From: Nymphaea colorata
Lineage: Eukaryota; Streptophyta; Magnoliopsida; Nymphaeales; Nymphaeaceae
Length of the DNA stretch: 64,000 bases
Direction: 5' to 3'
Assembly: GCF_008831285.2 (NCBI RefSeq)
Contig: NC_045139.1
Location: forward strand, 15,234,354-15,298,353
Shown: positions 1 to 13,598 of the stretch, one piece after another
Position numbering within the stretch: the stretch's first letter is position 1
Layout: the number at the start of each line of letters is the position of its first letter
Made by a program: the position numbers and the translations under genes
The notes under the pieces: model-generated
What the model saw: only the letters and a program-made list of their open reading frames with translations
Told to the model about the DNA's origin: nothing
Database searches by the model: none

Positions 1-1074
1 TTTGGAATGTCTATAATGCAAAAGCTTGCAAAGAGACTAGAATTATGCCTCTTTCTTGTTCTGGAGGGTCTGAGCCATGCCTTGTTCTAACATCCTCCAG
101 TTTCTTGTTCTGGTTGCTCTGGAGAGTTCTCCTTGTTAATATCTCAACTTTTCTCTTAGACTTTTGGGATGATTGTGTGCCTAATTTTCTCAACCTAACC
201 AGAACGTGATGCTTATGTTATTAATCTTTTGATTCATTTCGGAGTCATTACTAGCTTGGTAAAGAAGAAACTCTCCATGTTTACAGCCAAAATTCAGCCC
301 ATTGACAAAAGCTATGTCACCTGGGTGCGGGTGTGGGTCACCTTGAATCGATATACCAATGAAATGGCCAAAATATTTTCCAGAACAGCCAAAACTCATT
401 TGACGCTGTGTCGGGTTACACCCGCACCCGCACCGATGCGGATGCTGGTCACCACCATGGTTGGCGCACCCATGTGGCTTAGGATAAAAGCTTAATCCGT
501 CAAAGCCACCACCTACAATGAGAAGAACTAGCGGAGCCAATGCCTTCTTTTCTAGATTCAAACAAATTTCAAGCATATAGCTCTTAGGAAACAAAAATAT
601 TTATTGTAATCTAGGAGATCAGTAATGCATTTTTACAGTAGTACCTTCTAAACAACAATAATGATGAAACGTTTGTTGCACATCAGCATTTAAAATTCTG
701 CTCAGCTTAATGCCATTCAAAATGAGAGATGGTGACCTATCTTTGAAAGTATTGCAGATTTAATGCCTTTTTTGCAGCTTTGACTTTTTGATGCACAATG
801 AATAGTTTCTAGCATTGACAGCAAATTTCTTTTTCTTATCAATGGGAATATGCATGTATTCTGTTGTAGAATTTGGAAATAATAGTGCAAGTAAACAACT
901 CAATGAAGTAAGAAGCTTTTTGGTCATACTGACGCAAGGAATTTCTCAATATGTCGAAGTTAGGAACTAGTCATAGACTCATAATACATTTATTTGCCAC
1001 GTAATACAGTTGTGATAGTCAGTAGTCCGTTGAGTTTCTATTTTGCTTGTGGTTTCTTGAACAGCATCCCCCAG
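1..1074. other. 5' flank of the ALE2-like gene; first exon not resolved
   Basis: The stretch precedes the first supported exon of the receptor kinase. It should hold or lie close to the signal-peptide exon, because the family has a secreted N terminus and the supported exons already encode about 1,128 residues. I could not pick that exon. A short ATG frame at 45-212 has a hydrophobic run but no convincing phase-1 donor. The only clear structure is a MITE at 312-482. Confidence 0.5.
312..482. mobile_element. hAT-like MITE, copy A
   Basis: A 171-bp element begins CTATGTCACCTGGGTGCG and ends in the inverted complement of CTAAGCCACATGGGTGCG. It is flanked by GACAAAAG (304-311) and GATAAAAG (483-490), a 7/8 match expected for an aged 8-bp target-site duplication. 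Short terminal inverted repeats, 8-bp duplications and no coding capacity fit a hAT-derived MITE. Three further copies lie at 26-30 kb. Open frames on both strands across this interval are by-products of the GC-rich repeat. Confidence 0.8.
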
Positions 1075-1122
1075 GAAAATCTTTATTCCTCCTTCCAATA
1101 AAGCATGATGTGGGGACATTAG
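1075..1122 (+). other. possible small upstream exon of the ALE2-like gene
   Basis: A 48-nt segment lies between an acceptor-like CCCCCAG and a donor-like AG|GT. Read in phase 1 it is open for 16 codons, matching the phase-1 pattern of every downstream exon as far as the kinase. Its composition is less Pro/Ser-rich than those exons, so it may be chance. Confidence 0.25.
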
Positions 1123-1252
1123 GTTCACCTTCTCCTGACATAATCTTGTCCCTGATATGCCTTTTAGGCTTTTGCAAAATGGGTAGCAATTACCAAAAGT
1201 TTTTTACCTGTTTATATATTTTTATTGCTGATGAGACTAGTATAAATTTCAG

Positions 1253-4200
1253 CAGGCACTGGCACACTGTCCTGGCAAACTTATCCATCTCTGCCACCAT
1301 ATATTGATGAAAGAGGTTTTGGTGAAGGATCTCTTGTGAAATCACCAATTCTGCAAATGCCAGCCCTCACCATTGCACTCACAGGTTTTATTCCACCTAC
1401 TGACCTAACTTTTTTGCATTTTAAAGATTCTCTTCTATGAATCGCTGACTCTGCTACAGTTTCAGCTAAACAGCCGACACCAAGAATTATGCAACAGCTA
1501 GTTCCTTCTCTGCCCCCAGATGCCTTATTCCATTATAATGCTTATCATCCATTCCTTCCACAAATAAGTCCATCTGCGCCACCTCATCCAAATCCAGCAG
1601 TAGTAGATGGGAGAAGACCTCCAATGTCTGAAGCACCAATTCAGTCAACCACACATGAAGGTGACAATTGGATAAGCTTTCTATAGTCTATATTCCTCCT
1701 TTTATATATCTTTCACATGCTTATATAATTTTTATCATTTTATGATTGTGATCCAGGCATCGCATCTCCTCCTGCAGTTGTTTCACATAGCAATTTGGCA
1801 CCACAGGTCGCCATGGATCAAATGGTCCCAACCCCACCACCGGATGTAAGAAGCGAGAGATCACATTTGGCAACAGCTTCCCCTCCTAACAAAGCATTAC
1901 CACCAGTTGAGGATGCTGAAAATGGTTATTTGTCTGACCTCTGGCTGTAAAATGCTTTCATCAAATGAATTTTTTGTACTTAATATGCACCTTTACAGGA
2001 TTCCTTTTTTCTCCGCCAAGTTTGTCTCCTTCAATTCCCCATGCTAGAAAACGGGTATCTGGCAAAAGAAACCATGAAACAGCACCAAAGACTCATATAC
2101 TTTCCCCTGGTGGTGCCATGATTGAGAGGGCACCACCACCTATGGGTAAGGTTGACAAAGAATGGTGCAAATTTTTTATACTGTCAGATGGTTGTGTTGC
2201 TTATTTTCTTTGTTTGTTTGAAATCCAGTTGAATCAGCTCCATTGGCTGCACCACCAAAGCAACCATTAAAGCTCTCAAGCATGCAAGACACAGCTCCAT
2301 CTATTTCTGCGGCTAGTCCTTCAGTTGGGTTAAATATACAAGGTAAGCTTGCATGAATGACCTCATCTGGAACCATGCATGTTCAATAATTCATCATCCA
2401 GTTATTAGGGAAACTACTTTGTCATATTACCATTTTCATATCATAGGCAATTTGCATAGTTTGGACAGTGACACCTATTGTTAACAGAACCAGCTGCTTC
2501 ACCACCCTGGGTATCTCCTCCTATTGATTGGTGGCAACACAACAGTCATTCGTGGCCTCCAACTGCCCCTGAGCAAGGTATTACGTCTAGATTAATATGT
2601 TTCTTTTATCAATACAATACCATTCTTTGGAGAAAAAGGTTTTCATGGACTTGAATTTTGTTTCTGAATTTCTGAAGGTACTCCTCATGCACATCCTACA
2701 TTTAAAAGGACAGCAAGTCCTCCAAGTGTAACACACCCGCAACCAAATGCACCTTCCAAGTCCCTTATAACAGAAGGCTCAAGTCCTGTGTCAGCACCAT
2801 CTAATTTGTTGCCTTCTCCATTGCCTGTTATAGCTCCAGCTCCACAGCAAGTGAACAGGTCCATACCATCAGCTTCCAAACATCATAAGGAGACAACAAA
2901 TCATTTTCCTTCTCCACCTTCAGTTTCCCCACCCAATGAAAGAGGTACTAGTTTTGAGCTGCATAAACTATTTATGTGTTCTCATCTAATTCTCAAATGT
3001 TAAGGATTTACAAATACAAATTCTCTGTTTTTATCTGTAGGTCCATCTACCTCGCCAGCTTATTCTCAAAATCCTCTTCCACCAGCTGTATCTCCAGTTT
3101 GGAGGTCACACATGCCACGTGTTGCCCCTTCCTTACATAGAGGTACTACAAACAAAGTTAAAGTTGACTTTTCTATTATGAACACTTGCCATCCACACAA
3201 GGCAGCTCACAAGCTTTATACTGTTCTTGTAGGTCTTCCCCATTCCCCTGCTAAATCACCACTTCCTTCCATAGAGAGTTCAGGATCTCCTTCAGGTTTG
3301 TTAGTTACTGCTGCAAGTGTTCTTCAAGTTATGAGGAATGTTGGTTGAATTTTTTTGTTTAATTTGTGAATGTTCCTTTGCCTTGTTAAATTGACATGTA
3401 ATATTATTTGTTTCACTTGCATGTGTCAGGCTCCAGTTATCCTTCTGTTGTTTCTCCTTCTCCATCACCCTCAGAGAAACCAAGAAAACCAGCAGTGCCA
3501 CTACCTGCTCGAGTATTACCACCACCTCCTCCTAACCAAGGTACATATGTTTGTGTACTTCAGAGAATTTATTTCCATTCTGGCGTTGCCTTGGTGAATG
3601 AACTTGGGACATAGTTTGGCTGTAACATCATAGGGCAGAAATATATATTTGCTTTCTTAACAAATTTTCTGTATTTTTTCTCCATTGTTACTCCTGAAAT
3701 TGTTTGATTCTACTTGACGAAGGGACAAAAAGACATGATAAAGAACATGATACACAGAATAGTGAAGAAACAACTGAGTTGTAAATTGTAATTAATACCT
3801 GTTTTATGGAACATACTGTTTATTAGTGACTGTGTACATATTATGAGTTTATGTGTGTGTGTGTGTGTATATTGATCTTGATTGGATATCTTTTGATGAT
3901 CCAAAACAAGCTATACTTGACATTCATTAATGATCTAAGACAAACTGTTCAAATTTAAAGGATAAGTTTCAGGGGATTTGTTCAAATGTGCAGATTGTGA
4001 GCAATTTGAGTGCAGAGAACCCTACACAAATTCTCCACCAGGATCAGCTTGTGGTTGTGTATTGCCTATGCAGATTGGCTTGCGTCTCAGTGTTGCACTC
4101 TATACATTTTTCCCTCTAGTTTCAGAGCTGGCATTGGAAGTAGCAAATGGTGTTCAGATGAATGCAAGCCAGGTCCGCATAATGGGTGCTAATGCAGACA

Positions 4201-7060
4201 GCCAGCAACAAGACAAAACTGTTGTGCTGATCAATTTGGTACCTCTTACCCCAAGGTTTAGTACTAATACAGCACTCTCAATCTACGAGAAATTCTGGCA
4301 CAAGCAAGTTGCTATAAACAATGTCTCTTTTGGTGACTATGAAGTATTATATATTCGTTATCCAGGTAAAATTCATGTACTCTGCACTTACTATCTAGGT
4401 GAAACAATATTTAGCATTGCCATGCTTAACCTTCCTTTCTTTCAGGGCTTCCTCCCCCACCACCTTCAGCACAAGCAGATATTGCGGTCAATGGCAGGCC
4501 ATATATTCCTGGAAATGGTTCGCCAATATTGAAACCAATTGGAGTTGATGTGAGCAAAAGGAAGAAGAAATTGGGAGGTAGTTTGCTAACTATCATAGCT
4601 CTATCATCCGCTATAGCTTTTGTTATATGCCTTGGAGTGCTTTGGTTCTTCGTTTTCAAGCATAGAAACCGCTCTCAACGTTCCAAGCCATTGCCACCTG
4701 TTATGATTTCAACCTTCAGGAAGTCCTCAGGTACATGTTCACATCCAGTGTGCATAGCCTTTCATTTCTAATTCAGCCATCTTTAATGAAGCAATGAAAG
4801 GCAGCTTCCTTCCTGTCACTTATTAATGCATTGACTTGCTTGGCTGAAAATTCACAGGCATAGGATCTCCATTATCTGGCAGTGGACCCAGTTCGGTATC
4901 TTTATCCTTTGGCTCTAGTGTTCCAACATATAAAGGATCTGCTAAAACATTTTCGTTAGCTGAGATGGAAAGAGCTACAAATAATTTTGATCCTGCTAGA
5001 GTCCTTGGAGAGGGTGGCTTTGGACGTGTGTACAGTGGCTGTCTTGAAGATGGGAAAAAGGTGGCAGTAAAGGTTCTCAAACGAGATGATCAACAAGGTG
5101 GTAGAGAGTTCCTGGCTGAAGTTGAGATGCTTAGTCGTCTGCATCACAGAAACTTGGTGAAGTTAATCGGCATATGTACAGAGGAGCATTACCGTTGCTT
5201 GGTGTATGAACTTGTTCCTAATGGTAGTGTGGAATCACATTTGCATGGTACGAGTTGTACAGTAATAGCACATAATGTTAACCACTTCTACACATTCTGC
5301 TCTGAGATTCTTGCTGGACTTTTCCTGAACTTTAATCACCGTGTTACAGGGGTGGACAAGGACATCGCTCCACTTGATTGGGGTGCACGAATGAAGATTG
5401 CACTTGGTGCAGCTCGAGGTCTTGCATATCTACATGAAGATTCAAGTCCCCGTGTTATCCATAGGGATTTTAAATCAAGCAACATATTGTTGGAGGATGA
5501 TTTTACACCAAAAGTATCTGACTTTGGCTTAGCTAGAGCAGCAGTAGAGGAAGGAAGTGAGCATATTTCTACACGTGTTATGGGAACCTTTGGGTATGAA
5601 CCGTGCCAACACAGTTCAATATTTGTCTGGACCATGTCACGTCTTCATCAAAACAGGAAGTTTTCTGAAAACGTGTTTAGAGAGCAATTCTATCCACTAT
5701 GATAAGGGCAAAAGTATGAAACAGATAGTTTTGTTCACCTTCTAAAAATGTATTGAGTTATACATAACCACAATGGGTGCCTAAGCCGCATATCTACCCA
5801 CCAGGAGAAGGAAGATCAGCCACTAGGGGTGTGGAGTACCTAGTAGCTAGTTGAACTAGCAATTAGGTGCTCCTAACAGCTAGAAAGCATTAGATCAATG
5901 CCTGTCTAAAGTTTACAAGATACCTAGAAGTAAAAAAGGCAAGGGTGGTGAATATTTCAAATTTTTTTGTTTGTTTAGTTTTTCATATTTCAACAAAAGT
6001 TTGAAGAGAAACCTAGATCTGAGCTTTCTTAAGAGTTAAGAGCAACATGCCCCTTGTGGGTGTGCCTTCTCTGCTCCAGCCTGTACACCTGTGGCATCGG
6101 CCTGCACAAGAAGTGGCACCTATGTAATTTGAACCATGACTGCCTGCCTAACAGGCTAACACACAATGACTCACTCCCACTATTCCAACCTCTTTGCATC
6201 TGAACATTTCAAGTTTCTAGAAAAAGCATCCTATATGCAGAACAAATTAAAATCTAATATACATGTAACATTCACATCTATGATTCTATATACTCGTATA
6301 ACTCGAGTATATGTGGACATATTTTTAACAAACTATGATATTTTGGTTTCATTACTGCAGATATGTTGCTCCTGAATATGCAATGACAGGTCATCTTCTT
6401 GTAAAGAGTGATGTTTACAGCTATGGAGTTGTCCTTCTTGAGCTACTTACAGGAAGAAAGCCTGTTGACATGTCACAGCCACAAGGGCAAGAAAACTTGG
6501 TTGCTTGGGCTCGTCCACTTCTTACAAGCAAGGACGGGCTGGAGATCATTGTTGATCCGGCCTTGTCAGGTAGTTATCCATTTGACACTGTGGCCAAAGT
6601 TGCGGCAATAGCTTCTATGTGTGTTCAGCCTGAAGTTTCTCATCGGCCATTTATGGGTGAGGTAGTGCAAGCTTTAAAACTAGTGTGCAGTGACACTGAT
6701 GAGAAAAATGGAGGATCAGGAAGCTGCAGCCAAGAGCAGCTCTCCCTGCATGACTTGGAGACCAAGACCAGCTCTGTGACATCGGTGCATTTGGCACATA
6801 CTTCACCTATTGCAGACGATTGTAGTCAAAATCTGGAAGCTGGTAGAGCATTATCTACTTCAGATGTCCTTAGTAGCTCAGCAAGGGTTTCCCGACCAAC
6901 AACTTCCTACAGGAGGCACTCTAGTTCTGGCCCACTAAGAACAAGTAGAAGGCAGCCATTCTGGCAGAGACTTAGAGGTTTATCAAGTGGCACGGTGAGT
7001 GAACATGGTGTTGCACTAAGAGCGTGGCCTGGTTTATATAGCCACTCAGATGAGCTTTAG
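1253..7060 (+). CDS. ALE2-type receptor-like Ser/Thr protein kinase (5' end incomplete)
   Basis: A membrane receptor kinase of the ALE2 family. Supported exons: 1253-1384, 1460-1660, 1757-1924, 1999-2145, 2229-2342, 2488-2577, 2678-2944, 3041-3142, 3233-3295, 3430-3540, 3994-4365, 4446-4730, 4858-5247, 5350-5593 and 6361-7060. The first ten encode a Pro/Ser/Ala-rich extracellular stalk. The 3994-4365 exon is the conserved Cys-containing ectodomain ([27 protein letters not shown]). The next carries a single hydrophobic helix after a Lys/Arg cluster. The kinase has [25 protein letters not shown] and APE, so it is an RD kinase and should be active. The tail ends in a Ser/Arg-rich segment typical of the family. 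About 1,128 residues are visible; the signal peptide is missing. Family members act in epidermis formation in Arabidopsis; here that role is inferred. Confidence 0.9.
3852..3869. repeat. (GT)n microsatellite
   Basis: Short GT dinucleotide run inside the intron before the conserved ectodomain exon of the receptor kinase. Confidence 0.85.
5248..5349 (+). other. 102-nt in-frame intron within the kinase domain
   Basis: This segment has a GT start and CAG end and separates the HLH and GVDKD parts of the kinase. Its length is a multiple of three and it has no stop codon in the coding frame, so an unspliced transcript would stay open. Retention would insert 34 residues between kinase subdomains V and VIa. 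The Arabidopsis ALE2 family lacks such an insertion, which supports removal as an intron. Confidence 0.75.
6007..6160 (+). repeat. dispersed repeat, shared with 52.4-52.6 kb
   Basis: The last kinase intron (5594-6360) holds a stretch that resembles 52434-52610 in the same orientation. Shared anchors are a TAGATCT block with a following CTTTCTT/CCTTCTT, and about 90 nt later a CTTGCACAAGAAATGG-like block followed by ACCTATG. Class unknown. Confidence 0.5.
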
Positions 7061-10000
7061 CTGTAATTAGTGGGAAGGTAACTTGCAATTGGTGGTCACT
7101 GAAGGCCGATTTCAAATGTGTGCAGACACAAGAAACTGCCGTGCATGTTGAAGTTGCAAAGCAATGAAAATGTCTCTTTTATGGGATGTATACTGCCATC
7201 TGGGACCATAAAAACCACGTTGCCCTGTTGTTCAGTGGAAATGTTGGAGGGAAAGAGTCATTAATTCATGGTACTTATACATGGGGGCATTTGTTAGGAT
7301 GTTCCTGCACCATTCGAATCGGACTGCTTGGCATGTTCGTCTCAAGTGCGTGGCAGTTATGTTCATGGCTTCTTGCCTCAAGTCAGTTGGTTCATTGTTC
7401 CTCCCTTTCTTGGGCTGAAGATACGACATGTCTCTGCTTGCGTTCATTTCAGTGGCAGCCTTTTTTGTTGATGTGTGATGGGCTTGATGTTGTCAGTTAA
7501 ATTTGCTGGACAGGAATGGCCAGGTTAAATCATATCAGTGCAGTAATCCGACAATGGACTGCCTTTTCTAAAATCTCAGAAAAGAGAGGAAGAAGAGAAA
7601 GAAGATCATCATTCTTAGAAGGCCAGAGAGATAGCTTAGATACTGCGGCCGTTTATATTTTGCACCCAGTCCTCTCCTCCAACCTCACCAATGTCTGTCT
7701 TCTTTTTTCTCCTTTCTGAAATTGTATGTTACATCTGCATCGAATATGTAAATATTTGAGCAGTTGCTGTCCAGTTAAAATAATTTTACTAAAGCTGGTC
7801 GCGTGACCCGCCAAAGAACATTTTGAGGAAGATTTACAGTCTTCAGTTGTCTGGTGGCTTGGAAGTCGTCACTATTTGATGAGGTTATTTTTCTTTTGGG
7901 ACGATTTCTTAGTGAGGTAGTTGTCATAGGCGCCTCTATTTGCACCGGGACTTTGCAATGGTAATGGTTAGTTGAGACCAAGTGCTGGTGAGGATGTCAG
8001 GTCCCTTCGAAAGGGTTTTGGCCGAAGACAGAATCTGCCTTAAGCGTGCGATATGTTAACAGTGTGTTATATGGCACAACTTTGAAGCCCATCCGGCCCT
8101 CCATGATATGTCTAATATAATATATAACAGCGGACCTCTAAGAAGGACGTAAATCTTTCTATGGATTGAGATCAGAATGATGCATGACGCACTGGGGCGT
8201 CTAACATGGCAAAGGCCTTCAAAGTACTGGATTGAGATGCAAGCTGATCCGCACTTAAGCATTGTACAACATAGGAAAAAAAAATTGCTTTTACAGAAGT
8301 GAACAAAATTAAAGTTAGTGGATAGGATATCATTATTCCCCATCTATCATTTTATTGAACAAAAATCTACAAATTATCAGCATCTTCTCCATTACACGCT
8401 GGCTTGCACTATCAAGTCCTAGAAAAGAAATTAATAAAAAACAAGCTGCAGTACAACTCAGTTTTCTGATTTCCTTCTTCCAAGGACTTGGACCTGCGCG
8501 GGTGACGCTGAAATGCTGTTTTAAACCTGATTTTATTGTCATAACGAGTCCTTTCTTAACGGTTCAGGAGCTAAAACGAGGTTTCTAACATGGGTTTAGT
8601 ATCTTCAGATGAGCTTTTCATTAGTTTCCAAATCCAGCTGAGGTGGGCAGGTGGTTCAGTGTCGTGATCATGCTCAATCTGAAGTTTGGAGTAAAAGAAC
8701 CTTGGCTCATATTGAAGAATGCTGAGCTCATTCAGCATATTTGGCCTCTCTATATGTCTATTTTGTGCTAGTTCCTGAAAAAACAGATGAAGCAGGCAGC
8801 AAAGGTCTGGCTCCAAACAGAGCCCCAACTTAACAGGCATGACGAGGACCCACCTAGCAGACAGCCAGGAACTCTTACGCCCCACTTGGGTTTTTAGACT
8901 GTGCGGGCATGTGAAGGGCACAGTATGTTAAGTATGCAACCACTAAATCAGGTGCCCAGTGGGACCTCCAAACTCAGTAAGTTCAACACCTACCTTCTAC
9001 ATTTTTCAAATTAGAGTGTTCCAATGTGCCTGTTATTGTCCTGTTCGTTCTCTATTCCATTAGACAATTAAATGCCCCCCACAATTTTTGCACTACTTTC
9101 GAATGCTCATGAAGTATTTTAAGAATTTTCAACTTGCACACAAGATCGCAGGCAGGTCCCATATACTTAAAAGAGGTTGCTTCCATCCATCTCCATGCAT
9201 TTGATAGTTCTTTTACTCCTATTAATGAGGACGGCTAAGAGGAAATGGAAGTGACGCATAAATCACTTGACTAAAGGTTGTGAACCGGTCGGTGTAATTG
9301 GCCTGACCAGATTGTTACCAATTACTCTGCAGACAGATACCACAGTTTTCCTTTAGAAAGCACAACTTGAAAAGAATGAGATACACTGCCTCACTTGGCA
9401 TAATCTGGTAGGGTCAATTCTAACGCCTGCTTAGTTGCCTATCATAAAAAATAAGAAGTGTCTTCCACGAATTACTACAGCATGCAGTACTCTTTCTCAG
9501 AGCTCCTTCACTCTATGGTACTAAAAAAACAAAATCATTTAATACCCACTTAAAAGTTTCATTTCAGATTGAATTTTGATTCTCTTATTTTGTTAAAAAT
9601 CATTTTAATTTGCTTAGCACTTTTAGTTGAAAAACTAAGAAAAAGACCTTATTTGTCTTGAAAGAAATTGAAAGGTGAACTTGGCGGTTGAAGCTTTTGC
9701 CATTATGGCGAGGACCAAGAGACACCGATGTGCATTTGAGATCAATAACTCCCTAATTCACTCTTAAATACAAGGGCTCTAAGCTTTCCTGTCTCAGATC
9801 CAACGATTGAATGCATCTACATGGGCGGGGGTTGAACTGCATCAGTGAGCCCCATTCCAGCTCAGAACCTGAAGGACGATCAGAGCGTTTGGACAGTGCC
9901 GTCTAAATATTCATTGCTAGGTGGGGTTGAGCTTTTGCAGAGAACTGTCTGGTCGGATATCTTTAAATAACCTTAGTCCTTCTGTACTACCAACCACATT

Positions 10001-13000
10001 AATCAAACCCTATACTTCTTGTAGTAATTTGCAGACTCTGTACTGATGAAGAAGCTAGCTTCTCACGGAAGCTGGAGAAATTAGGGTCACTCTGCAGTTC
10101 TTATTGGAACGAAGAATTTGTATCTCAAAGGGGCCGTTTGGCATGAGGAATATTAAATGAGTGTTTTAATGAATCTGCACTAAATATTACCACTTGAACA
10201 AGTGTTTCATAAATGTGCCCCAAGATTTGAGCAAAACTCATGAAATACTCATAGTGTTCGTCATATCTTGTAAGGTGATCTTCAAAGCCCGCCATTGTTT
10301 CAACATATTCTGCTACCCATTTGATATGAGTAACTTTTGAACAAGACCAAGTTGAAGGCATCAAAGTTTGTAACTTCAGGAGTACACAAACCCAAATCAA
10401 ATTTTGGGTTAAAGTTATTGGTCGTGTGTTCTAGATGCTAAGATTTTCTATTAGTTATTAGTGCATCGGACCGCTTTCTGTTTGATGTCTAATATAGTTT
10501 CATGGATGAGCATGAGTATTCATCCTACTTCCAAGGAAAAAACCAACCAAACCCCTCGTTTCATGGGGTATAGTGCTTGCTTTTAGTGTTTCAGAGTGCC
10601 AGAATTCCCCCCTCCTTTTTTCCTAGTACTTCAACTTGCGTATAGGTAACTCCAGTTTTCTAGCACAAAGCATTGATACCTCATAGTTTTAAAAACGAAG
10701 ACTGCTGCCTGCCAGCCCCTTCCCTGTTTGTTGCGCCGACCCCATTAGAGACGATCTCTAATGCAGTTTACTGTCACCCAAGTTCAAGTATTGATCTATT
10801 CAAAGGATTTATGTCCAACCTCTTTAACAAGGTGAATGAAACTGATCATGTTAGGAAAGGTATTATTAAGATATCTAACCCTTCGAAATTGTCAAACGTC
10901 CATTGAAAGCATTCAGAGGATGGGTGTAGACTAAAACTCAACTTTGCTTTAAAGCAGAAGCGAGTGATGAGGAAGATCGTTATTCAGCAGACTTATCCCC
11001 GCTTAGTAGGGAAGCATTTATGCGGCGATGGCGTTTTACCAGGGAGCATTTAACGTCACCATCAATTACGGATTCACGTGAAGCCTGTCAGGCCGAGAAG
11101 AGCAGACGCGAGAACCTAAAAAGCAAAGATTATAACTTAATCCCCCTCTCTCTCTCTTGCGCATTCAGATGCTCCCATTTTTGTGGCAACGAATCAGGAA
11201 AGAAATCCGATCGAGTCCTCTCCATAACGAAGGCCCCTCAGAAGACAAATGACGAAAGGAGGAGAAAGGGAAAATCGTCTGAACGAAAAGGAAGTTAGCC
11301 CGCAGTTTCGCATTGCAGAGGCACGTGGTGACAGTTGGAGCCTTCAACTTACGGTCTTCTCAGGTGGAGGATAGTGTGGGGGGAAGAAAGAATTGTAGAG
11401 AGAGAGAGAGAGACTGGACGGGAATTCAAGGAATGGGAGGTGTACTTCGCTTTTAGTACTTGCCGGTTGCCGGCTGCCATCTTCATTTAAGAGCTACAAT
11501 GGAGAAATGGAGATGGGGAGGTTGGTGGTAGGTTGGAATGGAAAAGGAAAAGGAAAAAAGAGAGATCAAAAGAATTGTACGTGGCTCCATTAAAGCTTCA
11601 AATGACGTGTGGACCAACTCCGGTTGCTCCTCGCCATTTTTTGAGCGCGGAGGTTTTTTGACATCACAAGTTATATCAATCAGTGGCTGATAACAAATCC
11701 TCTCATCCCTTACAGATCTCAAATTGGAGAAAGATATTTCCATTCGGAGGCTTGATCAGGTCCCAAACTTGCCTACCACCTTCTGTTAAGAAGTCCCCGC
11801 ATCCAACTTCACATGGTTTTATGGTTGTTACTGCACTCTTCTGCCATTGCTGCATTGCCAACTCCTGGGCAATCCAATCTGTTCATTTTCACCTCTTGAG
11901 AAAGTAACAACGATTGTCAAAATAAGTACTAAATGGACATAACTTACTCCGACATACACATTTACTATGATTCAGAAAAAGGGGGAGAGCGTGAGTGGAT
12001 CGTGTCTTCCAAGTAGCGTACTATGGCTAGCTTTTTTCTAAACCACATTTACAGACCATAATGTGCAACTCGAATTCACAATGTCGATGTTGTAAATACC
12101 AGTTCCCTTTTTTATTTGAAATTGAAATGTAAAAAAGATAGCGTCCGTACCGTACATTAAAAATAAATGAACAACCAACAAATAAATTAATTAATTGTGC
12201 ATATTATTTTATTTGTAAAATTGGCTAGCACGTTTGAAAGAGGAAATTCACTCGTCTCTCTCGTATACTGGAACCGACTACGACTCTAATAGCCCTCGCA
12301 GGTTTTAATGTTCATTTCCATTAGATGCTTCTAACCATTCAACAAGGAATATTAAATTAAATGTTACCGTTATTGAAATTGGTAATAAACATGATTAACA
12401 CTGATTGACGACCAATTTCAACAATCTTGACTGCATAGTTTATCTCACTTGGATTTTGTACTCAGTTGCACAGGAATAGGTTGTTGTATTTGTTTATGAA
12501 ACTAATAATTGTTCCTTGTGAAAGCCTAACAATATTAAAGTTGAGAACAAAGAGAGGAGAGACATTATATATACGAATAACAGCTTCCTTTTTAATGTCC
12601 ACTGGCACTGTATGTGAATCGTACCGACCAATGCTCTAACCTTGAAGTCGGACGCTTGTGTGTTTCTAAAATTTGGCTTAACATCCCTCTTTCGCGGCCG
12701 ACGTTGTTCCACATGCTAATAAATTGTGCATTGAATGGAAGAATCTAACTCAACCAACCGACTTGAATAACTCCCCACCGATTTCCTTTCCTTAGGAATA
12801 ATAATCAATTCCTTGCCAAGGCCGGCCGTCGTTAGTGTCCTCCGTTCATCTCCGAGTTGACGTGTGCGTGTGTATGCCTCTGTTAATGCTTTAACATCTT
12901 CACCGTCCATTGCAGCAATCAATGGCCGTGATCAATCTTGCTATAAAGACGAAGATGATTTTTATTTTACTTTGTAAAAGATCATGGATTCTCTAGGAGT

Positions 13001-13598
13001 TTCGCGCATTAATTCACACTCTCGTAGGCGTCGAAGGCTAAAACATGATAGGTCCTTTTCAAAGAAAGAAAAGCAAGGAGAGACTAACAGATTACATTTC
13101 TTCTTTGTCCTTTTATGGCACTTAAATTGCTCATTTAGTTGCGTGCTTAGTCTTTCTTTGGGCTTCTGCTTGCAGTATGACCATTTTTTCCTGCAAAGGC
13201 GTTTCTCCAAAAAGCCAGCAGCCTACTTCCCCTATGGTGGTAGCTATATACCAGAAACAGGAAAAGTTTGCTGCTTGGTCGCTCCAATCCAAATCAGTGT
13301 AAAGAAATAACATCTTCTTAAATCGATTAGCTTACTTTATACATTGAGGAGAAACAATCGTTTAACAACACTCTTCCTCCTTAGCTAGCTACCACACCTG
13401 TGCATTCATGGCTCTCATTAATGGCGGACTGGTTCCCGACAGCCCGTTCTTTAAGATGGGGAGAGAGGCTAAAGGACCCGACTACCTTCTCCCTTCCTCA
13501 ATGAATCCCTTTCTCTCTGACTCCCATATATATTCGGAAGGCTCACATCAGTTGCCATGCCTGCTATTGGCTGTTGCGCTTGCTTGCGAAACGTGTCG
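7061..13598. other. 3' UTR of the receptor kinase, then about 6 kb of spacer
   Basis: The first several hundred bases after the kinase stop are probably 3' UTR. Beyond that I see only short chance frames, homopolymer runs and a GA-repeat near 11.40 kb. The GC-richer stretch at 10.98-11.35 kb has no splice-compatible coding pattern that I recognise. The end of the interval is the promoter and 5' leader of the HOTHEAD-like gene. Confidence 0.6.
13527..13534 (+). promoter_or_regulatory. candidate TATA box of the HOTHEAD-like gene
   Basis: TATATATT lies 72 bp before the preferred ATG at 13599. A start site about 30 bp downstream would fall near the first in-frame ATG (13557) and exclude or barely include it, favouring initiation at 13599. 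Confidence 0.45.

Noticed and set aside
190-594. 134-codon minus-strand frame and an overlapping 88-codon plus-strand frame
   Set aside because: Both run through MITE copy A with its GC-rich ends; no domain, and the interval is flanked by a target-site duplication.
10125-10400. Minus-strand frame with a GGGGCCGTTTGGCATGAGG transposon-like end
   Set aside because: I could not find a matching inverted end or target duplication, and the frame has no recognised domain.
12984-13310. 108-codon plus-strand frame with an Arg-rich start
   Set aside because: Composition is Ser/Phe/Leu-rich as in T-rich DNA, with no domain and no splice or promoter context.
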